DNA of 64,000 nucleotides from Maratus speciosus (GCA_963932465.1 OZ010786.1:593081038-593145037), one strand, 5' to 3'. Numbered from the stretch's first letter, positions 43,975 through 54,628 are shown. Numbers and translations are program-made. The notes: generated by a model from the letters alone, not told the origin.

Positions 43975-44532
43975 CAGTACCGTCAGTACACTGGGTGTTG
44001 GAGAAAAACTTATTGTTTGCTTTTCGTATGTGTAGTTATCCATCGCTTTTATCTGCATTAAAAAGTACGTTATTACTAAAATGTAGTGTAGTATTAATTT
44101 TCCTAGTATTTCTTTTCTGTTTCATTATTATTTTTCATAAGAAATCGAAAAAGTTGTGGCGCCGGCTCTTTTCTGCTATGCTAGAAATGTCATGTGAAAA
44201 TTCATATGTTGAATATGTGGAGATGCGAGAGAACATGTTGTCTCTAGAATATAGACGTTGCAGAACTAAAAGACTGCTAACAAGATCAAAACCAAAAAAA
44301 AAAAAAAAAATGTTTTTTTTACCTTTTCAGGGGCAGAGCATTTTCAATGCTAAACTGTTGAAATAAATGATTGCTACCGGATTTTGCCAAAAAATTTATT
44401 TTTAAATATGAAAAAGGCTATATTTCACAAACTTACTAAATGGAAAATATTTTACCACAATTCTGGTGCCATTTGAAATAGCCTGTGGGTTTTCTGTTTC
44501 GATATTTTAGTCATAGTGTACTGACGGTACTG
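43975..44532. mobile_element. element with perfect 17-bp inverted ends around a piggyBac relic
   Basis: CAGTACCGTCAGTACAC (43975-43991) and its exact reverse complement (44516-44532) bracket 558 bp. That interval includes a piggyBac-type coding fragment, a 15-17-nt A-run (44294-44310) and a T11-like fragment starting CCTTTTCAGGGGCAGAGC at 44322. No TTAA flanks, so the outer ends belong to a different transposon type or a chimera. Confidence 0.6.
44139..44291 (+). pseudogene. piggyBac-type transposase C-terminal fragment
   Basis: About 51 residues in one frame read KKSKKLWRRLFSAMLEMSCE, then NSYVEYVEM, and after a short gap LSLEYRRCRTKRLL. The piggyBac/PGBD family has a conserved block after its last catalytic aspartate: basic residues, W, RLF, a short hydrophobic run, then N[SA]Y..Y. 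A basic segment follows near the end of the fold. The fragment fits this order, including the Asn-Ser-Tyr. No catalytic aspartates are included, and upstream residues (hydrophobic LVFLFCFIII) do not fit the family. An A-tract follows at once. Recognition is by eye only. Confidence 0.6.
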
Positions 44533-45045
44533 TAAAGTACCACTTTAATTATTTACCTCTAATTAATTAAATTTCTCACGGGTGAGTATTTTTTTATGTT
44601 TAGCCTTTAATTTTCATTTTAGTAACTGAACAAACAAATTACATGCAAAAAATTGCCGTAGATCTTAATGCCGTAGGTAATGGGTTAAAAAGTCCTTTTT
44701 TGACTTATGATTCCCTTCTTACAAAGGATAACTGTAAAATGATAAAAGAAACAAAAAAATTCCTAAAGCTAATTAATTGAGATAGACAACGAACTCGTTG
44801 TAGAGAAATCAGTAACATCTAATTACCAAATCGTAGTAGTTTCACAATGTTTTATTAATTTTTATTTATTCTGAAAAAACATTAAAAATGGATTTTGCAA
44901 TGGTAATGAAATTAGAACATCAAATTAAATCTATGAAATAGAATATACACTTTTTTTGACCAGTTCAGTTAATGTTTATTCTTCAATTTTTATTATATAT
45001 TTAAATATATTTCATAATTGCTTAACTTTCAATATAATAACAAAA
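44533..45045. other. No recognised feature
   Basis: AT-rich; CACGGGTGAGTATT at 44577 is a donor-like string without an exon. Confidence 0.5.
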
Positions 45046-45214
45046 GGGCTGCCACAGGCGACTATTTTTTTATTCTGTTCGCATCAGTATTTAAAAAAAA
45101 TACATCTTGTAGCATCTTTCTCTTGCAAATTTTGTTAAAACATATGTACAAGGTTTTTGTTTTGAAAAAGTGGTGCAAAATCGAAATTAAGAATAGTTGC
45201 TTGTGGAAGTCCTG
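45046..45214. mobile_element. MITE, G1 family
   Basis: Starts GGGCTGCCACAGGCGACTAT and ends AATAGTTGCTTGTGGAAGTC-CTG; the best-preserved G1 ends in the window. Interior AAAAGTGGTGCAAAAT near the right end. The flanks share TAACA only. Confidence 0.75.
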
Positions 45215-46124
45215 TAACAGGTATAAATTAAATATTCTGTAATAATGGGTTCCAGAATTTTTTTCGTTTAAAAGGTTTTTCCGCATTAAATGTATGCTAT
45301 AAAAACCAATTTCTGTGGACTAGCATATATTAATGCTCCTAAATATGTCTCATTATCATGCTCATGAAAACATGAATATGGTCAGTCTAAATACGAAAAT
45401 GTAATTCCGTTGTACGGTTCAAATATGCCTCACAACCGTCAATACGTCACCAAAAGTGTCACATACGTCGGATTCCAACGTCCGATAGTTTAACGAAGTT
45501 TTACTTTATGTACTTCGAGATTTAAAGACAACAATATGAAAAGAAAAAAGGCTATAATTGTTTTTTAAGTTGCAAGTGAAATTTATTTTTAATAGTCTTA
45601 AGTTGCTTTTTTAAAAATATAAATTATTGTAATTTATTTTTTAGTTTCGTCTTATTTTTAATTCATTAAAACCTTTCATCACACAATTGGGATATAAATC
45701 AAACGTGCGTATAGATTAAATTCTTTTCTGTATAAATTTTTTTGTCTCAATTGATAAAAAAAAGGTTATCGGCCATACTTTGGAGCAAACACGAGTTATT
45801 CAATTCGATTACTCATCGTCTGAAGTAAAATTACTTGCTTCATTCGTACAACAGAATGCCCACTTTTGGCACATAAAGTGAATAATTCGAAACTGTCATT
45901 CGAACGAATATTTTCCCCCGAATTATTATCTCTTTTTTGTGCATGCTCGAGAGGTTTCATGCGATTATGCCTTATTTCTCATATTTGTTTTTTTTTCAAA
46001 TTTTGAATGATTTACTTATTTTTCCAAAATGTATTAGTTTATCACGGGATAAATTTCTGTGGATAATTGTATTTTTTTTTATCTACACTGCTCAAGTCAT
46101 TTAAATGATACTGGAAGGTTTATA
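45215..46124. other. No recognised feature
   Basis: No gene or repeat ends recognised; moderately less AT-rich around 45780-45960. Confidence 0.5.
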
Positions 46125-46384
46125 TCGTAGGCACCATGTTAAACAATCTAATATGAAAACAGTGTTGCAGTGGGCTACTTTAAAAAAAATTAGATTTTTT
46201 AATTCACACCACCTTTTTTTGAAATAGTAAAATTCGCCTTATTTAATGTTATATTAATGGACGAAAACAACGGATATTTTACCATCCAGAAAAGTTGTGC
46301 CAATGAAGAGATCTCAGTTATTAAAAAAAGAAGCCGACTGGCAACACTGTTGCCATTTTGGACAGTGTGACACGGTACCAACTG
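46125..46384. mobile_element. composite MITE (H1 inside TA-flanked MITE), copy 2
   Basis: Outer ends TCGTAGGCACCATGTTAAAC and GTGACACGGTACCAACTG with TA on both sides. H1 lies at 46160-46349 (CAGTGTTGCAGTGGGCTAC to CCGACTGGCAACACTG). It abuts the Tc1 copy that follows, sharing the TA at 46385-46386. Confidence 0.7.
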
Positions 46385-47611
46385 TATAAAATAACGGTAT
46401 AAGTGATTTTTTTTGGACAATAAAAGAAGAGAATCACAAATGCAAATTTTTCTCAATTTGAAACTTCGGAGTATGCAAATTTTGAGTTTGACGTCATAAA
46501 CGATACTTTAGTGGCAGCGAATGAAATTTGGTTTTTAACTGGAAAGACAAAATGTTAAACAATGATCGACATTCAGTAAGTGCTTTGTTTCGATGAGTGC
46601 GATGCCTCTACGGAGTCATTTAATTGAATCGGAAGCCAGGGAAATTGTTGGTCGGTTAAAGGGGGTAAACATAAGTCGAAGTAGCTGAAGCCACAGGAGT
46701 TTAATAAAGTGTTATTTCCAGGATCTGGAACCGTTTTTTGGAGACTGTAAAGGCAGGCTGAAGGCTAGGATAAGGTCGTAAACGTGCAACAACGCCCAAT
46801 GACGATCAAAATTTAACGCTAACGGCCCGGAGATACTAAAATATGAATGGCACACTTCTTCAATAACGCATTCACTCAGATATTGCACCACAGCATCAAC
46901 TCAAACTTTCCGAAACCGGCTCCACGCTGTAAGTCCGTATGTTCGCAGACAAATCGTATGTGTTAACGCAAGAAGCAAGACACCGTTGCGTCCACAGGGA
47001 GTGGGCAACAAAGAATGTAAACTAGATGAGATATGAATGTCCTAATATTCTTTACTCTGATGAGTCCCGTTTTTTGCGTATACAGTTAAAATACGTATTT
47101 TCATATGTAGGGTATGTAGCACCAGAAATAAACCTGCGTTTGTGGAAGGTTGTATGAGATTTGGCAGTGGGGGAGTGATGGTCAATGCTGGCATTGCCAT
47201 TCATGGCCGCACCGACCTCCACTTCATACGAAATAGAGCTCTGACCGGTCAGCGATATAGGGATGAGATCTTCAGACCTACTGTAGTTCTTTCGGTGCAG
47301 CAATTGGAGATGACTTCACGTTAATGGACAACAACTGCAGGCCACATCATGCTCACTTGGTGGATGATTCCCTTTTCGAGGAAGGAATCATACGACTGAA
47401 AGGGCCAGGGTGTACCCCGGACATGGTCCCAATAAAGCATGTTGGGGACCTTCTAGGCAGACGAGTCGCTGGTGGCCTACCACTCCTACAATCTCTGCAA
47501 GAACTGGAAAGAACTCTTCTGGAGGAGGTGGACAGAATATCCAGGAGTCACATTATACAGGGAAACTTTTATTGTTCCTTCCACTATTTAGAAAATAACA
47601 TAAATCATTAA

Positions 47612-48558
47612 AGGGTCTTGTACCTTTTAAACCCATCGAAAATTAACTAAAAACTTCAAAGTTTGAATTAGTCTATCTTCAAAGCCTTTTTATGCATAAA
47701 CATGAAATTTTGGATATTGATTAAACAGATTGTGTTTTGTAATATTCTACCATTAGAAATTTATTAACCCTTTACAGAATTTGTGTATTGTTGAAATCAA
47801 AATAGCTCTTTTTTTACCCCATAAGTCATTGCGCGCATGATATCTTGAGAAAGTATGTATGGATTGGCATGAAATTCGGTAAAGATACTAAACATAGATG
47901 TGTGTTTAAAATGATCTACTATTAGGCTAAAATTATTTCATTAACTATATAAAAAAAATATTTTCGTAAAAAAAATAAAAATTTTGTATTTTTAATGAAT
48001 AAAAATAGTCATAACTAAAAATATTACCATTGTAAATACTTAACCCTAGAACTACCGGAAATTTTACTCAAGTTTTATAAAAACATTCTACACCAGAATT
48101 TTTACTTAAAACTATTTAATTTGTTTATTTAACTTATTATTGTCTGATTTATACATTTAGTTTGTTTTGAAGAAATTTCTGGTTTGAATAAATATTTTGA
48201 ATGTACATGTCGGGTCCAATGGACCCGTCTGGTAGACGGAAGGTTAAAAGTAGATCATTTTAAACACACATATTTTTTTAGTATATTTACCAAATTTCAT
48301 GATAATCCATACATACTTTCTGAAGATATCATGCGCGCAATGACTTATGGGGTAAAAAAAAGCGCTATTTTGATTTCAACAATACACAAATTCTGTAAAG
48401 GGTTAATAAATTTCTGTTGGTAGTATATTACAAAGCACAATTTGTTTAATCAATATCCAAAATTTCACGTTTATACATAAAAATGTTTTGAAGATATAGT
48501 AATTCAAAGTTTGAAGTTTTTCGTTAATTTTCGACGCGTTTAAAAGGTACAAGACCGC
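47612..48558. mobile_element. long-palindrome TTAA element, 947 bp
   Basis: Between TTAA at 47608-47611 and 48559-48562. Ends AGGGTCTTGTACCTTTTAAA and TTTAAAAGGTACAAGACCGC open into arms of about 320 bp. Shared blocks: ACTTCAAAGTTTGAATTA, GGATATTGATTAAAC, TTAACCCTTTACAGAATTTG, CATTGCGCGCATGATATCTT. A T7 MITE sits in the loop. The shared GCGCGCATGA motif links it to 27015-27784. Frames here are not genes. Confidence 0.85.
48044..48243. mobile_element. TTAA MITE T7 copy 2, in the palindrome loop
   Basis: CCCTAGAACTACCGG to GACCCGTCTGGTAGACGGAAGG between TTAA at 48040-48043 and 48244-48247. Reverse orientation of 10777-10975, with the same subterminal GGGTCCAATGGACCC palindrome. Confidence 0.85.
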
Positions 48559-48673
48559 TTAAGTAATTAATATATATATATATATTATTAAGAATATTGA
48601 TTAAAGATTCTGGTAGAAACAATAAAATTTTCGCTATATAATGTGACCCCTGAATACCCCAGTTTCTCATTAA

Positions 48674-48882
48674 CACATTGTATGCGGGACACGTAAAAAT
48701 ACGTTTTTGTGGGTTGGGGACAGAAATTATTACTTGTACCGGAAATTTTGTACGGACGAAAAAAGAAGGTGTAATCCAAGCATGCTTGCTTGTTGTTGGT
48801 TCTGAGCAAATTTTAATTTATAGTGAAATTCGTGAACGTAAATTTTGTGCTCATTTTCCCAAAATTGGTCGCATGCAATGTG
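48674..48882. mobile_element. TTAA MITE T13 inserted in Tc1
   Basis: CACATTGTATGCGGGACACG to GGTCGCATGCAATGTG between TTAA at 48670-48673 and 48883-48886. The other Tc1 copy has the uninterrupted site CTCATTAATAGTCTC, so this is a clean filled and empty pair. Confidence 0.9.
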
Positions 48883-49210
48883 TTAATAGCCTCATTGACT
48901 CTATGCCTCAAAGGTGTTCAATGTTGCTGCCCGTCCGGAAAAAACATACCCCCTACTAAAAACGATTTTCTTTCAAGGAAACACCCTTTTTTTATTCGTT
49001 TTTTCAAATATGATCAAATTGTGTTTTTTACCTTTTGTACCCGAATGCTCAATACAATGCATTTTTTCCCCGCCAAACATGTGTAATTTCTTTCTGATAT
49101 AGCCTACAACGTCAGTCCATCATGTATCAATCACTTTGGCAATTCCCCACCCGCAAGATCCATCCACAACTTCAATATCCTCTAACTGTTTTGAGCAGTG
49201 TGTATGCTAC

Positions 49211-50582
49211 ATAACAAATTCTTTGACAAAATTACCCCTCGTTAGTTTTGGTTTGGCGCTTCCAAAAGAGACACTGACCCTTTCACCTGTTATTTTTTAT
49301 ATTTATTGAACAGTTTAGGAGACATACGCACATTAAGATACTTATTTACAATTTTTTGACTTATGACTGAGTTTTTTTTTTCTACAAATGTTTTCTCTCT
49401 CACATTTTGTCTGTGTATTTAATATGTTTTAGCCAATTTCAGGGTTTGACTTTGAAGAACGCTCTTCTTAACATTTCAACTTTTCTTCTATTAGCTCTAT
49501 TTGTTTTATATGATATATCATTTTTTCCCTTTCTTCTTCAGGTCTTTTTCATACCTATTTTTATGTTTGCAATCAAAATGCGTGATTTAGTTTTTCCTAC
49601 ATAAATCAATAAATGTCTACCTTCCTACTTTCTTAATGTTCCCACCTTCAATAAATATCTAAAATCATTTATTGAAATATTAGATCTAAAGTCTTACGAG
49701 TAATATTATTTTCAGCTTAGGAAAATTCTGCCATTCATTTTCTAGTTTTTTGTTATTAGCTAGAGGGTTTTTCAATTGAGCATCATAATTATTTGTCTTT
49801 TTGGGGGGCGGTTGGCTGGCTGGTAACTTAAATTAATCGTATCATTGTTATTTGTCTTCACTTACTCTTCCAATTATAGATAAAAACTGTTTTCTCAAGC
49901 TTATTATGGCGGTTTTAAAATATGCAAATAACTAATAAATATAATATATGTTTTAACTTGGATAGCATCCAAAAGTACAATGAAGAATGAAGACAAATTA
50001 TTTAATTTCTGTTAAGTATAACCGAAATAGATTTTTCTTGTATATCTTTTAACTGTAAATTCATGTTATCCAATAATAATAAGGATACAGAAAATAACTG
50101 TAAATAATAAACATGTAATTTAGTTTTTCATCAACATTGAAAAAGGAGAAAAAGTCAGAATATATAGTGAATTGTTTCACGACAAATAATTATATTTTTA
50201 TACTTACATAAATGAAACTTATGTTGCGCATACATCTAAAAACATTTATTAAAATACTACATCTAAAATTTTACAATTAATACTATTTTCAGATGTTTAG
50301 GAAAATTCTACCATTTATTTTCTAGTTTATTTGTCATTTAAAGTTTACATTGAGTCTAGTATAATTTTTTGAGCTATTGATGTGAGATGTTGCAAACTGT
50401 AAGAAAATGCAGAAAAATATTTGACTATCATAAGAAAATTAAACCCAATCATCGACAATACCTATAATGAATTATCATTTTAATTAATTTTTTAGTAGTG
50501 AAATTACGCTCGAAATTATTGAATATTTAATATGCGATTTATGACATTGCTAACTAAGCGTAGAACTAACAGTGTAAAAAAT
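49211..50582. other. No recognised gene
   Basis: AT-rich. The 65-codon frame at 49407-49604 is very hydrophobic and could encode membrane helices, but it has no recognised motif. Two TTCAGCTTAGGAAAATTCTG / TTCAGATGTTTAGGAAAATT blocks at 49713 and 50290 mark a diverged duplication about 580 bp apart. Confidence 0.45.
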
Positions 50583-50654
50583 GTCCAAGCCGGGAATCGA
50601 ACCCCGAAACCTGTAATAGCGCTCCACGTGCTCTACCATTTAAAGTACAAGGGC
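50583..50654 (-). tRNA. tRNA-derived sequence, degenerate
   Basis: The minus strand has a good B-box (GGTTCGATTCC) with a T-stem matching at four of five pairs, the D-arm remnant GGTAGAGC, and TTTTTT just after the 3-prime end. The acceptor stem pairs at only about four of seven, and no anticodon stem can be drawn. Like 26681-26750 it is followed by GGCT or GGAC, A/T and ACACT or CACTCC, so the two may be heads of one SINE family. Not a functional tRNA. Confidence 0.5.
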
Positions 50655-51082
50655 GATAACAAGCTTCGAATTTCTCACGCACATACCCTGCAACTGCAAT
50701 AAAAGATGGAATATTCTTCATGAGCACACAATCCTGCCGCGAAACATGAGAGACATATAAATCTAGCTCTGCTGTTGGTTCAACGCTTAGTTAGAAACTT
50801 GATAAGGCACGTATTAAATAGTCAATTATTCTATTACTATAAAAAAAAACTCATAGTAATCAATATTAATAATTCGATTTTTACAATCAATCGATTATGC
50901 CCATTACTGGCTGCGTGTCCTGGACTTCCTAAAAAGGCTTCACAATGTGACATGGGTAAATAGAAAATTTCTCATGGCTTTGGTGCGGGTCTTATACCGT
51001 GTATATAAATATAATTATAGCATATACATTTTAAATTTTAAAATTAAATTGTGCATGATAGTAAACTGACGATAACATCGGA
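50655..51082. other. No recognised feature
   Basis: The open frame at 50775-50963 has no motif. No repeat ends were seen. Confidence 0.5.
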
Positions 51083-51463
51083 AGGTGACTATTTTTTTAT
51101 TATATTTCGCGCCACTTTTTGGAAACAAAAAATATTTTACATACATTACTAAAATGGAACAATGTAGATGTGTTATGGATTCTCTAGTTTCGGTGAAACT
51201 TCACATCCAGTATACAGGTAAAAACGATTTCCAGTGCAATGGGAATCATAGAAGAATATTTAGATGCAGTTGGTGGCCACAAAAATAGAAAGTTTAAATA
51301 AATAAATAGAAAATAGTAAAACATAACAAAAAAATTTTATGTTAGTTTAACAATATAAAAAGGAAAAAAAAGAAAAATTCGCTGCGACAACATTGGCAAG
51401 AGAAATATACTACAAAATGTATTTTTTTAAAATAGTGGTGCGATAGAATATAAACATAGCCAC
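51083..51463. mobile_element. expanded or interrupted G1-type element
   Basis: AGGTGACTATTTTTTTATTA with TTTCGCGCCAC on the left mirrors GTGGTGCGATAGAATATAAA with CATAGCCAC on the right. The 380-bp length is about twice the family norm, implying an insert. Terminal GGGCTGCC bases are lost. Confidence 0.45.
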
Positions 51464-51529
51464 AATAGAAAATCCCTGCAATAGAAAAGAAACAAGGCTA
51501 TTTAAAATTCATAAAGATAAGATTTCAGA

Positions 51530-51772
51530 TACGGTTCGTGTGCATTGTGTCACTCATCGAGAAATCTTTGAGTCAAAACATTTCCCACTTGCTCTTAATG
51601 AAGCACATAAACATTTATTAAATTTATGAATGCTTATGAATTTAACGTGAAATGCGAGAGTTTCTTAAAGAAATTATCTGAACTAACAAATATAACACTT
51701 TATATTGCACTGAGGTAAGTTGGCAAAAAGGAACAAACCTTTTCTCGATTTAAAGAGCAGGATGTATAATTT
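51530..51772 (+). pseudogene. hAT/ZBED-like transposase fragment
   Basis: The plus strand reads HCVTHREIFESKHFPLALNE. After a frameshift it reads CESFLKKLSELTNITLYIAL, then VGKKEQTFSRFKEQDV and a stop. The hAT-derived ZBED-like proteins contain a C..HRE..ASK....L..V block, followed by a short segment ending in H.E.RWLS.G. The order and spacing fit, but the RWLS motif is destroyed and the frame is broken. This is the only hAT coding trace seen. ORF evidence is short, so certainty is moderate. Confidence 0.55.
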
Positions 51773-51780
51773 AATTATAC

Positions 51781-53262
51781 AATGCTCAAAACAATTAAAG
51801 GATATTGAGGATGTGGATCGATCTTACGGTCGTGGAATTGTTTAGATGATTGATACATGATCGACAGACCTTTTGCGATATATGAGAGGAAAACTGCGGA
51901 TGTCTGGCAGACGAAATGCGCGGTTTTGAGTATTTGGGCACAAAGGAAAAAACACACAATTTGTGCATATGAGGAAAAACGAATAAAAAAACATGTTTCT
52001 TTCAAATAAAATCCTTTTTAGCAGGAGTATTATTTTCCCCGACGGCATGCAGCGTTGAGCACCTTTTGGGAATTGAGTCAATGAGACTATTAATGAGCAG
52101 CTTGGGGATTCTGTCCCACTTATTCAGAATAGCTCTTTCCAGTTCTTGGAGAGTTTGTGGGGGTGGTAGGCGGCCAGCAATTCGTCTGCCTAGAATCTCC
52201 CAAACATGTTCTATTGTGTTCATGTCCGAAGAAGACGCCGGCCATTCCAGTCGTATCATTCCTACCTCGAAAATGAAATCATCCGCCAAGTGAGCACGAT
52301 ACGGCCAACAATTGTCGTCCATTAACATGAAGTCATCTCCAACTGCAGCTTAAGGGACAACAATAGGTCTAAGCATCTCATCCCTATATCGCTGATAGGT
52401 CAGAACTCCATTTCAAATTATGTGAAGGTCAGTGCGCGCCAGTCAATGGAGATGCCGGCATAGACCATCGCTCACCACCGCCAAATCTGACACTTCCTTA
52501 CACAAACGCCGGATTGTTTCTAGTGCCAAATACTCCCCACATTAAAATACGCGTATTATCACTATGTACAGAAAAACCGGACTCGTAAGCGAAAAGAATA
52601 TTGCGCTATTCATTTTTCTTCCAGTTCACATGCTCTGTCGTCCACTCCCTACTTGCGCCACGGTGCCTTGCAGTTAACAAAACATATACCGTTGGTCTGC
52701 GAGCATACAGACCTACAGCATGCAGCCGTTTTCGGACAGTTTGAATCGAAACAGCGGTGCCAGTAGCCGAGTGAATTTGTTGTTGAAGAAGAGTGGCATT
52801 TATATTCCGGGGTTTCCGAGCCGTTAGCCTTATATATAGATCTTCATTGTCTTTCTTGAACGTCAACTACATTACCCTGTCTTCGACCTGCTGTTCCAGT
52901 TACCCAAAAACGGTTCCAGATCCTAAAAGTAACACTTTGTGAAACTCCAGTGGCTTCTGCTACTTCAGCTTGTTTTTGGCCCCCTGTAACCAACCAACAA
53001 CTCTCCAAGTTTATGATTCGGTAAAAAATGACTTCCGAAAAACGCACCTACTGAATGTCAATCATTGTTTTCCGATTTGTCATTCAGTATGTTGAAAGCC
53101 AAATTTCATTCGCTACTGCTAAAACGTCGTTTTTGACGTCAAACTAAAAATTTGCATACTCTGAAGTTTGAAAATGAGAAACATTTGCATTTGTGACTCT
53201 CTTCTTTCATTTTCAGGAGAAAAAAAAATAGCTTATACTGTTGTTTTCTATAAGACTTACAA
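51781..53262 (-). mobile_element. Tc1-like element 2, about 1.48 kb
   Basis: The left end CAATGCTCAAAACAATTAAA follows TA at 51779. The right end reads ATACTGTTGTTTTCTATAAG. Length is normal for Tc1, with no insertion. It aligns in reverse with 46387-49210 over both non-coding flanks (GAGAGTCACAAATGC and AGTTTGACGTCA) and the coding region. Confidence 0.85.
52002..53047 (-). pseudogene. Tc1-like (DD34E) transposase, frameshifted
   Basis: On the minus strand, 53047-52844 encodes the DNA-binding region (AEVAEATGVSQSVTFRIWNR, then TGTAGRRQG). 52866-52606 continues with LRLTARK-type and ARRPTVYVLLTARHRGA segments and EHVNW. A catalytic block reads AYESGF near 52575-52595, where the family has SDES. 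52328-52002 reads MDDNCWPYRAHLADD and MNTIEHVWEILGRR, with 34 residues between the second Asp and the Glu. The first Asp is Tyr, and at least two frameshifts break the gene. The C-terminus runs past the usual GGHTPY-type end. Confidence 0.9.
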
Positions 53263-53272
53263 TATCCATTTT

Positions 53273-53476
53273 CCCCTTGAGGGGCGGTGGGATATATTAT
53301 ATCCCAGCTATGATTAATAAACTTTTGCACCAGAAAAAAATTATTAAATTTTACTTTTATAACTTTGACGGAAAAAATGTCGTTAAATTGCTTTTCCTTA
53401 TTTTGCAATAATTTTTTTGAAAGATACCGATGTGAATTCGACATTACACTAACGCAATTACTTGCCCCTCAAGTTG
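53273..53476. mobile_element. TTAA MITE, T2 reverse copy
   Basis: CCCCTTGAGGGGCGGTGGGA to ATTACTTGCCCCTCAAGTTG; flanking TTAA decayed (ATTT, TTTC). Starts about 10 bp beyond the Tc1 copy. Confidence 0.75.
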
Positions 53477-54078
53477 TTTCAAGTGGTGTATTTATATAGT
53501 TATGTTAAAACATATTTGTGAAAATTTTACCTGCTTGTTAAGGTAAAAAAATTTCGAAAATTCTTGTCATCATTAATGTTTTTTAAGCTTCTTCTATGTG
53601 AATAATTCAATGTTTAATAGCAAAGAACTATATGGTACAGTGGAAGCGGAATAGTAGAGCGTCGTGCTTTTAGATACGTTTAGGTAGGGCGTAGTTAAAA
53701 AATGTTGTGGGCTATTGATTCAGGTGTATGTACGTTTTGTTATATAACTTATATAAGATTCCTGCCGGTAAGCGAATTTCAATGACCTTAGGTCAGATAA
53801 ACACCAGTATTTTCTTAGAGAAAAACACGCTTTTTTCAATCTCGCGAATATATAAGTCGAGTTTTCTACATAAATTTACTAGTTTTTGATCTGAACGTGC
53901 AAAACCTTGTTATACCAAAGAAAAGTACTATACGTTATTTCACTTATACCGGAAAACTTATCTAATCTTAATAGTATAAAAAAAACTTGTATTTTGCAGT
54001 TCGGTGCCAAGTATTTCACATTGTAGCAATCGAGAAGTATGTCTGCCATGTAGACATTTAGAACAAGAAATACAGCGT
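53477..54078. other. No recognised feature
   Basis: No gene or element ends. The frame at 53879-54103 has no motif. Confidence 0.5.
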
Positions 54079-54082
54079 TTAA

Positions 54083-54282
54083 CCCCTTGGGGACGGGCGA
54101 CACGTATACGTGCCGGAAATAGGCCTAAGGACGCTCGTTTATTCTCACCAGTAAAATTTTACTGTAAAGTTTGCCTTCTTTAATCCGAGCATTTTCCCGA
54201 TTTGAATAGGCACAAACTTCTGTTTTTCAAAACCGGTAGCAAAGTAATAAACATTTCGTAAAAGGCTCCCGTCGCGAAGGGG
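54083..54282. mobile_element. TTAA MITE, T1 copy
   Basis: 200 bp between TTAA at 54079-54082 and 54283-54286: CCCCTTGGGGACGGGCGACA to CTCCCGTCGCGAAGGGG. Contains ACGTATACGT, a short palindrome near the left end also seen in 60939-61138. Confidence 0.85.
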
Positions 54283-54457
54283 TTAAAATCGGTAACGTCC
54301 TGACACATTGTTTGAAATCTTTTTATTTACAAACGAAAAAAATTGTTGCATGCTTTCTATCGTATGAATTACTAAAATCGTGTAAGACTGCGTATAAAAA
54401 AGATGCATGATCAATGTATAACGTAACATAATTTTATTCGTGATAACTAAGAACATA
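54283..54457. other. Spacer
   Basis: Short AT-rich spacer between two MITEs; nothing recognised. Confidence 0.6.
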
Positions 54458-54628
54458 TTGGGTCGTTCGAAAAGTCGTGTGCGTTTGGGAAAATTAATTC
54501 GTCCCGGGAAATTCTATCATTTAATTATTAGACATTGATTCCGATATCTAATGTCTAATGATTCCCGGGTATAATTTTGCGGTACGAATTGATTTTCCTT
54601 AACGGACATGTCCTTCCGAACGACCCAA
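54458..54628. mobile_element. mariner-type MITE M1, copy 1
   Basis: 171 bp; TTGGGTCGTTCGAAAAGTCG and CCTTCCGAACGACCCAA, flanked by TA (54456-54457, 54629-54630). The ends fit the mariner terminal type. The centre has the palindrome GACATTGATTCCGATATC with AATGTCTAAT on the other side. Confidence 0.85.

Larger units (their letters stand above)
47543..48651. mobile_element. hAT-like element inserted in Tc1
   Basis: Ends AGGAGTCACATTATACAGGG and CGCTATATAATGTGACCCCT are inverted repeats of about 33 bp (continuing AAACTTTTATTGTT). The flanks GAATATCC (47535-47542) and GAATACCC (48652-48659) match at 7 of 8. Its body is almost wholly occupied by the palindromic TTAA element. Confidence 0.8.
46570..48959 (+). 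pseudogene. Tc1-like transposase, split and mutated
   Basis: Pieces in order: helix-turn-helix region (46650-46760, with stops); YSDESRF (47053-47075), holding the first catalytic aspartate; MDNNCRPHHAHL (from 47324), where the family has DDN; IKHVG, where it has IEHVW; then RRVAGGLPLLQSLQELERTL. The frame then runs into an inserted element at 47543. After the insertions LIDSMPQRCSMLLPVRKKHT completes a normal C-terminus and stop (48957-48959). The second Asp reads Asn and the Glu reads Lys, so two of three catalytic residues are lost besides the interruptions. Confidence 0.85.
46387..49210 (+). mobile_element. Tc1-like element 1, inactivated and carrying nested insertions
   Basis: Same family as 51781-53262 in opposite orientation. 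Its left segment GGTATAAGTGATTTTTTT and AGAAGAGAATCACAAATGC matches the right end of the other copy. Its right segment CAATATCCTCTAACTGTTTT with GAGCAGTG matches that copy's left end. Stripped of the insert at 47543-48651 and the MITE at 48674-48882, it would be about 1.5 kb, normal for Tc1. Confidence 0.8.

Noticed and set aside
43995..44138. N-terminal part of the 123-codon frame as genuine piggyBac sequence
   Set aside because: Residues before about position 49 are hydrophobic and fit no part of the transposase. Only 44139-44291 is accepted.
49407..49604. Hydrophobic 65-codon frame as a membrane protein
   Set aside because: T-rich DNA gives F/L/I runs by composition alone. No partner exon or motif.
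51705..51720. Host exon donor at CACTGAGGTAAGT
   Set aside because: The string falls inside the hAT/ZBED-like coding relic and is explained as decayed coding sequence.
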